From contig CM073889.1 in NCBI GenBank assembly GCA_037176705.1, positions 59,079,596 through 59,143,595 of the forward strand: a stretch of DNA of 64,000 nucleotides, given 5' to 3'. Under the pieces are notes generated by a model. That model searched no databases, was not told the DNA's origin, and was given only the letters and a program-made list of their open reading frames with translations. Positions within the stretch are counted from its first letter, which is position 1, and each line of letters opens with the position of its first letter. Below are positions 11,553-23,748 of this stretch, one piece after another. This stretch comes from Molossus alvarezi (taxonomy: Eukaryota; Chordata; Mammalia; Chiroptera; Molossidae). The position numbers were made by a program, and so were the translations under genes.

Positions 11553-14500
11553 ATGGCAATAAATAAGTACATATCAATAATCACCTTAAATGTAAATGGA
11601 TGGAATGCTCCCATAAAAAGACACAGAGTAGCTGATTGGATATGAAAGCATGACTCATCTATATGTTGTTTACAAGAGACCTACCTCACAACAAAAGAAT
11701 CACATAGATTGAAAGTTAAGGTATGGAAAAAAATCTTCTAAGCAAACAGAAAAGAAAAAAAAAGCTGGGGTAGCAATACTCATATCTGATAAAATAGATT
11801 TCAGAATGAAGGCCAAAATTAGAGACAAAGAAGGCCACTACATAATATTGAAAGGATCTATCCAACACGAAGATATAAACTTGATAACCGTGTATGCACC
11901 CAATATAGGTGCACCAAAATATATTAAAAATCTTCTGGAGGACGTCCAAGGAGAAATCGACAGCAATACAATCATAGCAGGAGACTTCAGCACACCGCTG
12001 ACATCACTGAATAGTTTCTCTAGACAAAAAATTAGCAAGAAAAAAGAGACTCTAAATGGAGGGCTAGACCAAAGGGTTTTAACAGATATCTACAGAGAAC
12101 TACACCCCAAAACTACAGAATTCACATTTTTCTCAAGTGCACATGGGACATTCTCAAAGATAGACCATATGTTAGGGCACAAACTAAGTCTCTACAAGTT
12201 CAAGAAGATTGAAATCATATCAAGCATCTTCTCAAATCACAATAGCATGAACCTAGAAATCAATTGGAAGAAGAATATACGAAGACATTTGAACACATGG
12301 AAACTAAATAGCATGTTATTAAACAATGACTAGATCACTGGGGAGATCAAGGAAGAAATAAAAAACTTCAAGGAAACCAATTAAAATGAAGTCACAACAA
12401 CACAAAATCTATGGGATGCAGCGAAAGCAGTGCTGAGGGGGAAGTTCATAGCACTACAGGCCTACCTCAAAAAAGAAGAAAAATTTCTAATAGACGATGT
12501 AACCTCACAACTTAAAGAACTAGAGAGCAAACAAAAAGAAAACCCCAGAGCAAGTAGAAGGAAGGAAATAGTAAAGATCAGAGCAGAAATAAATGCCATA
12601 GAGACCAAAAAAACAATTCAAAGGATCAATAAAACAAAGAGCTGGTTTTTCGAAAAGATAAACAAGATTGATGGACCCTCAGCTAGACTCACCAAGAAAC
12701 AAAGAGAGAGAGCGCAAATACACAAAATCAGAAATGAAAGAGGAGAGATAACAACTGACAAAATAGAAATACAAAAGATCATTAACAACTACTATGAACA
12801 ATTATATGGCAACAAATTCAACCATCTAAGCGAAATGGACAAATTTCTAGAAACACACAGTCTCCCAAAACTGGGTCAGGAAGACATAGAAAACTTGAAC
12901 AGACCAGTAACAACAGAAGAAATTAAAGATATAATCAAGCCTCTCCCAGCAAACAAAAGCCCAGGCCCGGATGGCTTCACGGGGGAGTTTTGCTGAACAT
13001 TCAAAGAAGAACTAATACCCCATTCCTCTAAAACTATTTCAAAAAATTCAAGAATAAGGAAGACTTCAAAACTCGTTTTATGAAGCCAGCATAATTCTAA
13101 TTTCAAAACCAGAAAAAGACACAACAAAGAAGGAAAACTACAGGCCAATATCCCTGATGAACATAGATGCCAAAATCCTGAACAAAATATTCGCAAATCG
13201 GATCCAGCAATACACCAAAAAATTATCCACCATGACCAAGTGGGATTCATCCCAGGGATGCAAGGCTAGTACAATATTCACAAATTCATAAATGTGATAC
13301 ACCACATAAATAAAATGAAGAATAAAAACCGCATAATAATATCAATAGATGCTGAAATATCCTTCGACAAAATCCAACATCCATTTCTGATAAAAACGCT
13401 CAGCAGTGTGGGAATACAGGGATCATATCTAGACAAAATAAAGGCCATATATGAAAGACCTCCAGCCAACATCATACTCAAAGGGCAAAAACTAAAAGCA
13501 TTTCCCTTAAGAACAGGAACAAGGCAAGAATGCCGACTTTCGCCACTCCTATTTAATATAGTACTGGAAGTTTTAGCCACAGCAATCAGACAGGAAGAAA
13601 AAATAAAAAGGATCCACATTGGAATGGAGGAAGTGAAATTGTCATTATTTGCAGAAGACATGATACTATACATAGAAAATGCCAAAGACACCATCAAATG
13701 TTTACTAGACTTAATAAAAGAATTTGGCAAAGTAGCAGGATACAAAATTAACATCAAGAAATCGATGTCATTCATATACACAAATGATGAACTCACAGAA
13801 AGAGAAACTAAGAAAACAATTCCGTTTACCATTGCAGCAAAAAATTAAGATACCTAGGAATAAACTTAACCAAAGAAATAAAAGACCTATTTGCAGAAAA
13901 TACGGGTCATTGAAAAAAGAAATAGAGGAAGATATAAATAAGTGGAAGCACATACCCTGTTCATGGATTGGGAGAATTAACATCATTAAAATGTCCATAT
14001 TACCCAAAGCAATCTATAGATTCAATGCAATCCCCATCAAAATACCAACGGCATACTTCACAGTATTAGAACAATTACTTCAAAAGTTCATATGGAACCA
14101 AAAAAGGCCTCGAATAGCCACAGCAATCTTGAAAAGGAAGAATAAAGTTGGAGGGATCACAATACCTGATATCAGGTTATGCTACAAAGCCATTGTAATC
14201 AAAACAGCCTGGTACTGGCACAAGAACATGCATGTAGACCAGTGGAACAGAACAGAGAACCCAGAAATGGACCCAAGGCAAAATGCTCAATTAATATTTG
14301 ACAAGGTGGCAAGAGCATACAATGAAGTAAAGACAGCCTCTTTAATAAATGGTGCTGGGAAAATTGGACAGATACTTGCAGAAAAATGAAAGTAGACCAT
14401 CAACTTACACGCTACATGAGAATAAACTCAAAATGGTAAAAGACTTAAATGTAACTCATGAATCCATAAAAATCCTAGAAGAGACTATAGGCAACAAAAT

Positions 14501-15373
14501 TTCAGACATCATATGCTGCAGAATTTTTACTGACACATCACCTAAGGCAATAGAAACAAAGGAGAAAATGAACACATGGGACTACATCAAACTCAAAAGC
14601 TTCTGCACAGCAAAAGATACAATCATCAAAACGGAAAGGCTACCCACTGTTTGGGAGAGCATAATTGCCAATGATATATCACATAAGGGGTTAATTTTCA
14701 AAATATATAGAGTGTTCATACAACTCCACAAAAAGAAGACAAAGAATCCAATTAAAATATGGGCAGAGGAGCTAAATAGACATCTCTCCAAACAGGACAT
14801 ACAAATGGCTAAGAAACATATGAAGAAATGTTCATCATCACTAATCATCAGAGAGATGCAAATTAAAACAACAATGAGGTATCACCTCACACCTGTGAGA
14901 ATGGCCGCCATCAACAAATCATCAAGCAACAAGTTCGGCGAGGGTGTGGAGAAAAGAGGACTCTAGTGCACTGCTGGTGGGAATGCAGACTGGTGCAGCC
15001 ACTATGGAAAACAATATGGTGTTACCTCAAAAAATTAAAAATTGAACTTCCATTTGAACCAGTGATCCCACTTCTCGGAATATACTCTAAGAAGCCTAAA
15101 ACAAAAATCAGAAAGAATATATGTACCCCCATGTTTGTAGCTGCACTCTTTACTATTGCTAAGATCTGGAAACAGCCCAAGTGTCCATCAGTAGACGAAT
15201 GGATAAAAAAGCTGTGGTACATATGCACAATGGATTACTATGCAGCTGTAAGAAAGAAAGATCTCTTATCCTTTGAGACTACATGGAGGGACCTTGAAAG
15301 TATCATCCTAAGTGAAGCAAGCCAAACAGAGAAAGACAAGTTTCATATGATCTCATTTATTTGTGGAATATAA
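11553..15373 (+). pseudogene. L1-c ORF2 (endonuclease and reverse transcriptase)
   Basis: The frame starts at ATG 11553 (M-A-I-N-K-Y-I-S-I-I) and ends at 15373 after I-C-G-I, the normal L1 end, so the gene is full length at about 1270 codons. The endonuclease core is at 11806-12333, but its conserved G-D-F-N reads G-D-F-S and the S-D-H-N motif reads S-N-H-N. The RT domain is at about 12880-13850 and the catalytic F-A-D-D reads F-A-E-D (13648-13659). The C-terminal region is at 13784-15373. At least five disruptions are visible (stops near 12333 and 12995, shifts near 13040, 13850 and 14390). No active product is expected. Confidence 0.93.
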
Positions 15374-15609
15374 TGAACATAACAGTCTGAGAAATGGGAT
15401 AGTCCCAGAGACACGGAAGTGGGGTACAGACTGACAATCCCCTAAAGAGGGGTGTGGTGGGGGAGAGATAAACCACAGAACTTATAGGCATGTATGCATG
15501 AACAGTGGACATGGCAACAAACTGGGGAAAGGGCAGGGAGGGAGTGGGGGAATCACTGTGGGAAAACGGAGAAACATCTGTAACAGAAATTAATTAATAA
15601 TCAAAAAAT
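15374..15609 (+). other. L1-c 3'UTR and A-rich tail
   Basis: After the ORF2 stop comes the short bat L1 3'UTR with atgaacataacagtctgag, a G-rich stretch (ggggaaagggcagggaggga) and gagaaacatctgtaacag, then an A-rich end. The same 3'UTR is found in every young L1 of the window. Confidence 0.85.
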
Positions 15610-15624
15610 AAAATGCCAAAAATT

Positions 15625-18600
15625 ATAGACTTCAAAATGAAGGCCATAATTAGAGACAAAGAAGGCCACTACATAATATTGAAAGGGTCTATCCAACAGG
15701 AAGATATAACCTTGGTAAACAAATATGCACCCAATATAGGAGCACCAACATATATTAAAAAATCTCCTGGAGGACTTCAAAGGAGATATCAACAACAACA
15801 CAATCATAGCAGGGGACTTCAACACCCCGATGACATCACCAGATAGATCATGCAGACAAAAAATTAACAAGGAAACACAGACTCTAAATGAAATGCTAGA
15901 TCAAATGGATTTCATAGCAATCTACAGAGAATTACACCCCAAAACCACAGAATTCATATTCTTCTCAAGTACACCTAGGATATTCTCAGAGATAGACCAC
16001 ATGTTGGACACAAACTAAGTCTCTACAAGTTCAAGAAGATTGAAATTATATCAAACATCTTCTCAGATTACAATGGTATGCAACTGGAAATTAGCTGCCA
16101 GAAGAACATGCAAAGACATTTGAAAACATGGGGCTAAATAGCATGTTGTTGAACAATGAATGCGTTACCATGGATATCAAGGAAGAATTTAAAAACTTCC
16201 TGAAAACCAATGAAAATGAATACACAACACAAAATCTATGGGATGCAGTAAAAGCAGTTCTGAGAGGGAAGTTCATAGCATACAGGCCTACCTTAAGAGA
16301 CAAAAAAAAGTTCAAATAGACTATGTAAGCACACAACTTCAAAAAACTAGAAAGCAAACAAAAAGAAAAGCCCAGAGCAAGTATAAGGAAGGAAATAATA
16401 AAGGTCAGAGCAGAAATAAATGACATGGAGAACGAAAAAACAACTCAAAGGATCAATGATACAAAGAGCTGGTTCTTTAAAAAGATAAGTAAGATTGATG
16501 GACCCTTAGCTAGACTCACCAAGAAACAAAGGGAGAACCCAAATGCAGAATCAAAATCAGAAATACAAGAGGAGAAATAATAACTGACAACACAGAAATA
16601 CAAAGATTGTGAACAAATATTGTGAACAATTATACGGCAGTTAATTCGACAATCAAAGCAAAATGGACAAATTTTTAGAAACACATAGTCTCCCAAAACT
16701 GAACCAGGAAGTGATAGAAAACAGGAACAGACCCATAATAACAAAAGAATTAAAGAAGTAATTAAGACTCTCCCACCAAACAATATACCCAGGTTGAAGG
16801 CTTCACAGGGGAATTTTAATGCATTAAAGAAGAACTAATACCCATTCTCCTAAAACTATTTCAAAAAATTCAAGAAGAAGGAAAACTTCCAAACTCGTTT
16901 TATGAGGCCTGCATAATTCTAATTCCAAAACCAGAAAAAGACACTACAGAGAAAGAAAACTACAGACCAATATCCCTGATAAACATAGATGCCAAATCCT
17001 GAATAAAATACTAGCAAGTCGCCCTGGCCGGTTTGGCTCATCGGTTAGAGCGTCGGCCTGCGGTCTGGAGAGACCCGGGTTCGGTTCCCGCTAAGGGCAC
17101 ATACCTCGGTTGCAGTTTGTCCCCGGCCCTGGTTGGTCGTGCGGGTGGCAGCCACTCGATGTGTCCCTTCACATCGATGTTTCTCTCCTCTCTCTCTGTT
17201 CCTCTCTCTCCCTCCCACTCTACCTGAACAAAAAATGGAAAAATGTCCTCAGGTGAGGATAAAAAAAAAAATAAAATAAAAAAATAAAATAAAATACTAG
17301 CAAGTCAAATCCAGCAATATATCAAAAAAATTATTCACCATGACCAAGTGAAAATTCATCCCTTGGATTCAAGACTGGTACAAAATATGCAGACCAATAA
17401 ATGCGATACAACACATAAACAAAATGAAAGATAAAAATCTTCAATAGATGCTGAAAAAGCATTTGACAAAATCCAGCACCCATTCTTGATAAAAATGCTC
17501 AGCAATCTGGGAATAGAGGGATCATATTTCAACATAATAAAGGCCATATATGAAAGACCTACAGCCAGCATCATACTTAATGGGCAGAAAAAGCATTTTC
17601 CTTAAGAACAGGGACAAGACAAGGATGTCTACTTTCACCACTTTTATTTAATATAGTCCTGGAAGTCTTAGCCACAGCAATCACACATGAAGAAAAAATA
17701 AAAGAAATCCAAATTGGAAAGGAGGAAGTGAAATTGTCATTATTCACAAATGACATGATACTATACATAGAAAACCTCAAAGACTCCATCAAAAGTTTAC
17801 TTGACTTAATAAATGAATTTTGTAAAGTAGCAGGATACAAAATAAATGTCAAGAAATTGATGGCATTCTTATACACCTATGATGAACTCACAGAAAGAGA
17901 AACTGAAAAAACAATCCCATTTACCATTGCAGCAGAAAAATTAAGATACCTAGGAATAAACTTAACCAAAGAAATAAAGGACCTATTCACAGAAAACTAC
18001 AGGTCATTGAAAAAAGAAATAGAGGAAGATATTAAAAAGTGGAAGCACATAACTTGTTCATGGATTGGAAGAATTAGCATCATTAAAATGTCCATATTAC
18101 CCAAAGCAATCTATAGATTCAATGTAATCCCAATCAAAATACCAACAAACTACTTCACAGAACTAGAACAAATACTTCCAAAGTTCATATGGAACCAAAA
18201 AAGACCTCGAATAGTCAGAGCAATCTTGAAATAGAAGAACAAAGTTGGAGAAATCATATTACCAGATTTCAGGTTATACTACAAAGCCATTGTAATCAAA
18301 ACAGCCTGGTACTGGAACAAGAACAGACAGATAGATCAATGGAACAAAATAGAGATCCCAGAAATGGACCAAAGGCAACATGCTTTTCACAAAGGTTGCA
18401 AGAGCATACAGTGGAGTAAAGACAGCCTCTTTAATAAATGGTGTTGGGAAAATTGCACAGCTATCTATAAAAAAAAAAAAAGAAGAAAAAGAAGAAAGAA
18501 AGAAAAAGAAACTAGACCATTAACTTACACCATACACAAGAATAAACTTAAAATAGATAAAAGACTTAAATGTGACTTATGAATCCATAAAAATCCTAGA

Positions 18601-19489
18601 AGAAAATGTAGGCAACAAAATTTCAGACATCATACGCTGCAGAATTTTCACTGATACATCAACTAAGGCAACAGATACAAAGGAGAAAATGAACACATGG
18701 GACTACATTAAACTCAAAAGCTTCTGCACGGCAAAAGGTACTTTCATCTAAATGGAAAGGCAACCCACTGTATGGGAGAGCATAATTGCCAATGATATAT
18801 CAGATAAGGGGTTAATTTCCAATATATATAGAGTGGTCTTACAACTCAACAGAATGAAGTCAAAGAACCCTATTAAAAAATGGGCAGAGGAACTAAATAG
18901 ACACCTCTTCAAAGAGGACACACAAATGGCTAAGAAACATATGACGAAATGCTCAACATCACTAATTATCAGAGAGATGAAAATTAAAACAACAATGCGG
19001 TATCACCTCATACCTCCCAGAATGGCCGCCATCAACAAATCATCAAAACCAAGTGTTGGCGAGGGCGTGGAGAAAAGGGGACTCTAGTACACTGCAGGTG
19101 GGAATGCAGACTGGTGCAGCCACTATGGAAAACAATATGGTGTTACCTCAAAAAATTAAAAATTGAACTTCCATTTAATCTAGTGATCTGACTTCTTTCT
19201 AGTAATATACCCTAAGACGCCTGAAACACCAATCAGAAAAAATATATGTATCCCCTTGTTCATAGTAGCACTATTTACAATAGCTAAGATCTGGAAACAG
19301 CCCAAATGTCCATTAGAAGATGAATGTATAAAAAAGCACTGCACAATGCAGTACTATGCAGCTGTAAGAAAGAAGCATCATTTATCCTTTGAGACAACCT
19401 GGAGAGACCTGGAAAGTATTATCCTAAGCAAAACAAGCCAAAGAGAGAAAGACAAGTATCATATGGTCTCACTTATTTGTGGAATATAA
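15625..19489 (+). pseudogene. L1-b ORF2 (resumed), 5' part deleted
   Basis: The frame resumes in the endonuclease (K-M-K-A-I-I-R-D-K-E-G-H-Y-I-I-L at about 15631), so the first 80 or so codons are absent. Recognisable pieces are the endonuclease C-part (15830-16018), linker (16128-16423), RT (17356-18234, catalytic F-A-D-D reads F-T-N-D) and C-terminal part ending in I-C-G-I at 19489. A Ves SINE interrupts the RT region. A purine-rich (GAAA)n expansion occupies 18469-18512. Stops and shifts are more frequent than in L1-c, as expected for the older host element. Confidence 0.9.
17021..17287 (+). mobile_element. Ves SINE, in L1-b ORF2
   Basis: Complete tRNA-like head, body, (CT)n and A-rich tail with ATAAA repeats. 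It is bounded by a perfect 19-bp target duplication, aataaaatactagcaagtc (17002-17020 and 17288-17306). Confidence 0.97.
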
Positions 19490-19741
19490 TGAACCTAACA
19501 GTCTGAGGAATGGGGTAGTTCCAGAGATGTGGAAGTGTGGTACAGACGGACAATCCACAGAAGAGGGGGTGGTATGGGAGAGACAAACCACAGAACTTAT
19601 ATGTATGTATGCATGTACAATGGGGATGGACAACAAAGCTGGTGACAGAGCAGGGAGGGAGGGGAAGGGGGGAATCAGTGGGAGAAAAAGGAGAAACATC
19701 TGTAACAAAATAAATTAATTAATTAAAAATAAATAAATAAA
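19490..19741 (+). other. L1-b 3'UTR and tail
   Basis: Standard bat L1 3'UTR (aatgaacctaacagtctgag, G-rich centre, gagaaacatctgtaacaaaa), ending in an AT-rich tail of AATT and AAAT repeats. Beyond 19741 the sequence is retroviral pol, not the L1 that lies to the left of L1-b. Confidence 0.85.
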
Positions 19742-21429
19742 TTCTGACAAGTGCAAGTGGGGAATTAAAGCCCCAAGAAATGATGGTCTTTGGATGGCTC
19801 ATCTTATTGTGTTATTGCTTTATTGGTAGGTTGGTTTACCTGGCTTGTTTGTGAACCATCCTTCTGGTGTCTGGGCAGTGCATTAATAGCAATCTGGTTC
19901 AGTAGATTCACTGCCTTTATCAATTTTCAAATATCGTTTGCATGTTTGATATCTTTATTTCCTGAGGTTAAGAGCCCTCTTTTTTCCATATTTAGAGACT
20001 GCATAGATGTTGACATTCTTTCTTTGGGTTAATTCTAAGGCTCTGGTGAGGGCTATCAGTTCAGCCTTTTGTGCTGAAAATTTTAAAGCATGGGCCTAAG
20101 CTTCTATTACCTTCTCCATGGTAACAACTGTGTACCTGACTTATTGTTGAACATTCTCCATTAAACTGCTTCCATCTGTATGTAATTCCTAGTCAGGTTC
20201 TAACAGAAGCTGGTCCAATAGATTTGGTTTGCTGGGATAAACTTTGTCAATGATTTCTAAGCATGTTGGAGGTCTGAGCTTCCCTCTGAGTCTAAAAGTA
20301 GGGTGGCCAGGTAGTGGTGATTTATAAAGTAACATTTGGGTTGTTTAATAAAGTGGCCTAATATTTTCCCAAGAACCTTGTCATCAGCCAATACCCTCCT
20401 TTCTATCCTAATAGGGTTAGGACTTGGTGTGATACAAATATCATCATAGGTTGTCCCATAGTAAATTTCTCTGTAAATTTCTCTGCTTCCTTCACAGGTA
20501 GCTGCTATTGCCAAGAGGCATGGTGGCCATCATTTTTCCATGTGAGTTAGTTTCTTTGAGAGATAGGCTATGGGTTGAAGAGCATTTCCCAAGGTCTGAG
20601 TTAATACCCCAAGTCCAATGCCTTGCCTTTCATGAATGTATAATTTGAAAGGTTTCTGTAAATTGGGCAATCCTAATGTGGGGGCTGAAACTAGTTTTTC
20701 CTTCAAGGTGTCAAATGCTGTCTGACAGTCTCTTGTCCATTCAAGAGGTTCAGATGCTAATTCTTTCAAAGAATGATACAATGTTTTTACTATAAGGTCA
20801 AAATTTGGAATGCAAATTTAGCAAAATCCTATAATCCCTAAGAATCCACAAAGATACCTATGGTTCTACGGGATTTTTATTGTAGCAATAGCTTGTTTTT
20901 GATCAGCCATCAAGCTCCTGGTGCCCTGTGTCAGTTGGAACCTCTGGTATGCCACCTGCTATTGCCAAATCTGGGCCTTTTGAGGTGATTCTATATATCT
21001 ATCATCTTTTGGTCAAATGATTCAGTACTGTGGTGGTGTTGCACAAACAGTCTTCATAAGTATTACTAGCTATTAGTAAGTTGTCTACATATTGTAGAAG
21101 ACTTCCCAATTTCAATTGAATATTCCTTAAATATTTTCCTAATATTTTCCCAAATATGGTTGGAGAATTCTTAAATTTTTATGGAAACACAATCCAACAG
21201 TATTGGAGTATGGCTTTAGTTTCTGAATTCTGCCATTAAAAGGCAAATAATAGCTGAGCCTGTTTATCTATTGAGATGCAGAAAAAAGCATCTTTCAAGT
21301 CCAGGACTGAAAATTATTTGCTGTCTCTGGGCACCATGACCAACAAAGTATAAGAGTTGTGCACCATAGGATAAATGTCCTGGACAAAGTCATCTGTGGC
21401 CCCAAGATTCCGTACAAATCTATATTAAT
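19742..21429 (-). pseudogene. ERV1 pol: RT and RNase H region
   Basis: Read leftward from 21429, the conceptual product contains the RT fingers and palm (L-D-L-K-D-A-F-F-C near 21260-21300), a catalytic box with Y-V-D-N instead of Y-V-D-D (21080-21091), the connection region (20530-20781, containing L-S-A-P-type S-A-P-T-L-G-L-P and A-Y-L-S-K-K-L) and an RNase H domain with A-E-L-I-A-L-T-R-A-L near 20050-20080. Sequence resembling the RNase H end runs to about 19745, where L1-b begins. Many stops interrupt the frame. The domain order and motifs are those of gammaretrovirus-like pol. The match is by motif recognition, not a search. Confidence 0.87.
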
Positions 21430-21445
21430 AAGAGTGAGGCTTTTG

Positions 21446-22245
21446 GAAGAGAAAAAATGGCAGCAGAGTAAATGGAAGCTACACAAATGATCTCCCAGGA
21501 CCAAAAGGGAATTACAACTAAAATAAAGACAAATCGTCTGAAAAAAAGAAAAAAGAAAAAAAAAGCAGCAGGAAGAACCATATAACCAGGGATACTGGTA
21601 TGAACTGCAGAGGTGCAAGAGTGTGGTGGGGTGGGAGCCCATGAACAGAAATGGTTTAGGCTGTGACCAGTGCTCTCTGGGTTAAAATACCAAGCCTGCT
21701 CCACAAAGCAGGGTGCTGGTACAGAGCACTGAATTGAATAGAGTCACTCACCTGGGGCTCCAGGTGAGGAAGGGCAGAGTAGATTGAAACTCTGAGGGGA
21801 CACCTGGGATTTGGAGGGCACTCAGAGTTTCTTCTGAGTCATGGCCACAAAGGACGGTAGCCAGCTTGCTCCTTCCCAGAGCTGTGGGGAAAAGCAGCAG
21901 CCCCTTCCTCAGAAATTCAGCCCCTTCTAGGTGAGGCAAAAAATGCAAATTGAGGCTCATTAACAACCAGCATCTGTCCATTCCGGAAATTCTCTTACAA
22001 AGAACACCAGGGCTATATTCCAAGGCCCTGAGTAATTGAGACGAATAGCCTCCAGGCAAAAAGCCAGAGGATAACTGAACCTTATCTGGGTTTGCAATCT
22101 ACCCAGGAAAGTAAGACTTGACAGTAGTGTTTAATATGGGCCCTTCCAAGCTCATCCAAACCCAGTAGAGGGAGCCACAAACACCAGAACACCAACACCC
22201 ACAGGAAAAATTTGGCAGACTCCAAAACCCACTGAGATAGCCAAA
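21446..22245 (+). promoter_or_regulatory. L1-d 5'UTR / internal promoter, type C (short)
   Basis: An 800-bp 5'UTR starting gaagagaaaaaatggcagc. It lacks both the long type A extension and the GC-rich units of type B. The 250 bases before ATG 22246 are common to all copies. Confidence 0.7.
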
Positions 22246-23404
22246 ATGGTGAAACAAAGACTCAAATCTCAAATAAAATAACAAGAGAACTCTGTTGAAG
22301 ATGAAACCAATGAAATGCAGTTAAGCAAATTATCAGAGATAGAGTTCAGAGCCAGGATCTTGAGGAAGCTCAACAACATGAGAAAGGACATCAAAACCAT
22401 GAGTAAGGATATAGAAACATTGAAAATCAACCCAGTGGAAATGAAGAATGACACAGCAGAAATTAAGAACACATTGGAAGGACTAACCAGCAGAGTCGTG
22501 GAGGCTGAGGACCGAAAAGTGATTTAAAAGACAGGATAAAAAATCAACCAATCAGAAAACCAAAAGGAAAAAAAAAAAAAAAAAACCAATTAAAAAGCAG
22601 GAAGATTGCTTAAAAGAACTGTGGGACAACGGGAAACATAATAACATTCGCATAATAGGAGTCCCCGAAAAAGAAGAAAATAGCCAAGAGTTAGAGAATA
22701 TATTTGAAGAAATAGTGACAGAAACTTTCCTAACTTGGGGAAGGAAGAAGGCATTCAAGTTCCAGAAGCACAGAAAGCCTCAAGTAATAAGAACCCAAAC
22801 AGGCCCATGCCAAGACACATAATAATTAAAATGTCAAAAATCAAAGACAAAGAGCCCTGGCCGGTTTGGCTCAGCGGTTAGAGCATCGGCCTGCGGTCCA
22901 CAGAGACCCGGGTTCGGTTCCCACTAAGGGCATGTACCTTGGCTGCAGTTTGTCCCCAGCCCTGGTTGGGTCGTGTGGGTGGCGGCCACTCGATGTGTCC
23001 CTTTCACATCGATGATTCTCTCTTCATCTCTCTCCTTCCCGCTCTATCTGAGTAAAAAATGGAAAAATGTCCTCGGGTGAGGATAAAAAAAAAAAAAAAA
23101 AAAAAAATCAAAGACAAAGAGAGAATCCTAAAGGCAGCAAAAAATAAGCAACAGGTTATCTACAAAGGAACCCCAATAAGGCTCTCAGCTGACTTCTCAA
23201 CAGAAACACTGCAGGCCAGAAGGGAATGGAATGAAGTAATCAAGGTCATGAAAAACAAGGATCTGAATCCAAGACTACTCTCTCCAGCATGGGTATCATT
23301 CAAAATAGAGGGTCAAATAAAGATCTTCCCAGACAAAAATAAAGCTAATGGAATTTATTAGCACCAAACCAGCACTTCAAGAAATGATAAAAAGACTGCT
23401 GTAA
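22246..23404 (+). pseudogene. L1-d ORF1
   Basis: Start ATG 22246 with an early stop after about ten codons. The coiled coil is open at 22315-22527 (M-R-K-D-I-K-T-M-S-K-D-I-E). The RNA-binding part resumes after an A-tract and is split by a Ves SINE, with the C-terminal frame open to 23361. Stop near 23402-23404 at the normal position. Decayed, but collinear with the other ORF1 copies. Confidence 0.88.
22854..23102 (+). mobile_element. Ves SINE, in L1-d ORF1
   Basis: Complete SINE with A and B boxes and a long A tail. Perfect 18-bp target duplication aaaaatcaaagacaaaga (22836-22853 and 23103-23120). Confidence 0.97.
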
Positions 23405-23748
23405 TTAGTAGGAGAAATAGGAAGAAAAATATGAATACACTAAACAAAAATGGCAACAAATAATACATATCAATAATCACTTTGAATGTAAATGTATTGA
23501 ATGCTCTGATAAGAAGACACAGAGCAGCTGATTGGATTAAAAAAAAAGCATTACTCACATATATGTTGTTTACAAGAGACCCACCTCACAACAAAAGACT
23601 CACATAGGTTGAAAATGAAGGGATAAAAAAAATCTTCCAAGCAAATGAAAAGGGAAAAAAAACAGCTGGGATAGCAATACTAATATCTGATAAATTAGAC
23701 TTCAAAATGAAGGCCATAACTAGAGACAAAGAAGGCCACTACAAAATG

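Larger units (their letters stand above)
9173..15609 (+). mobile_element. LINE-1 (L1-c), full length, nested in L1-b
   Basis: A complete L1 with 5'UTR, ORF1, ORF2, 3'UTR and A-rich tail. It is about 6.2 kb after removing one SINE. It is bounded by a 15-bp target-site duplication, aaaacgccaaaaatt (9158-9172) and aaaatgccaaaaatt (15610-15624), which differ by one C-to-T at a CpG. This proves insertion into ORF1 of L1-b. Both ORFs are broken by a handful of stops and frameshifts, so it is a relatively recent but dead copy. Confidence 0.95.
6861..19741 (+). mobile_element. LINE-1 (L1-b), near full length, split by nested L1-c
   Basis: A 5' start with an AAGATGGC YY1-like motif (6863-6870) opens a 1.74-kb 5'UTR, then ORF1 to 9172. 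The nested L1-c follows, and L1-b resumes at 15610-19741 with ORF2, 3'UTR and an AT-rich tail. At the resumption the sequence does not continue ORF1 but jumps into the ORF2 endonuclease region, so about 0.6 kb (end of ORF1, spacer, start of ORF2) was already deleted. No target duplication is visible: the left flank is an old L1 and the right flank is retroviral pol. Confidence 0.88.
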
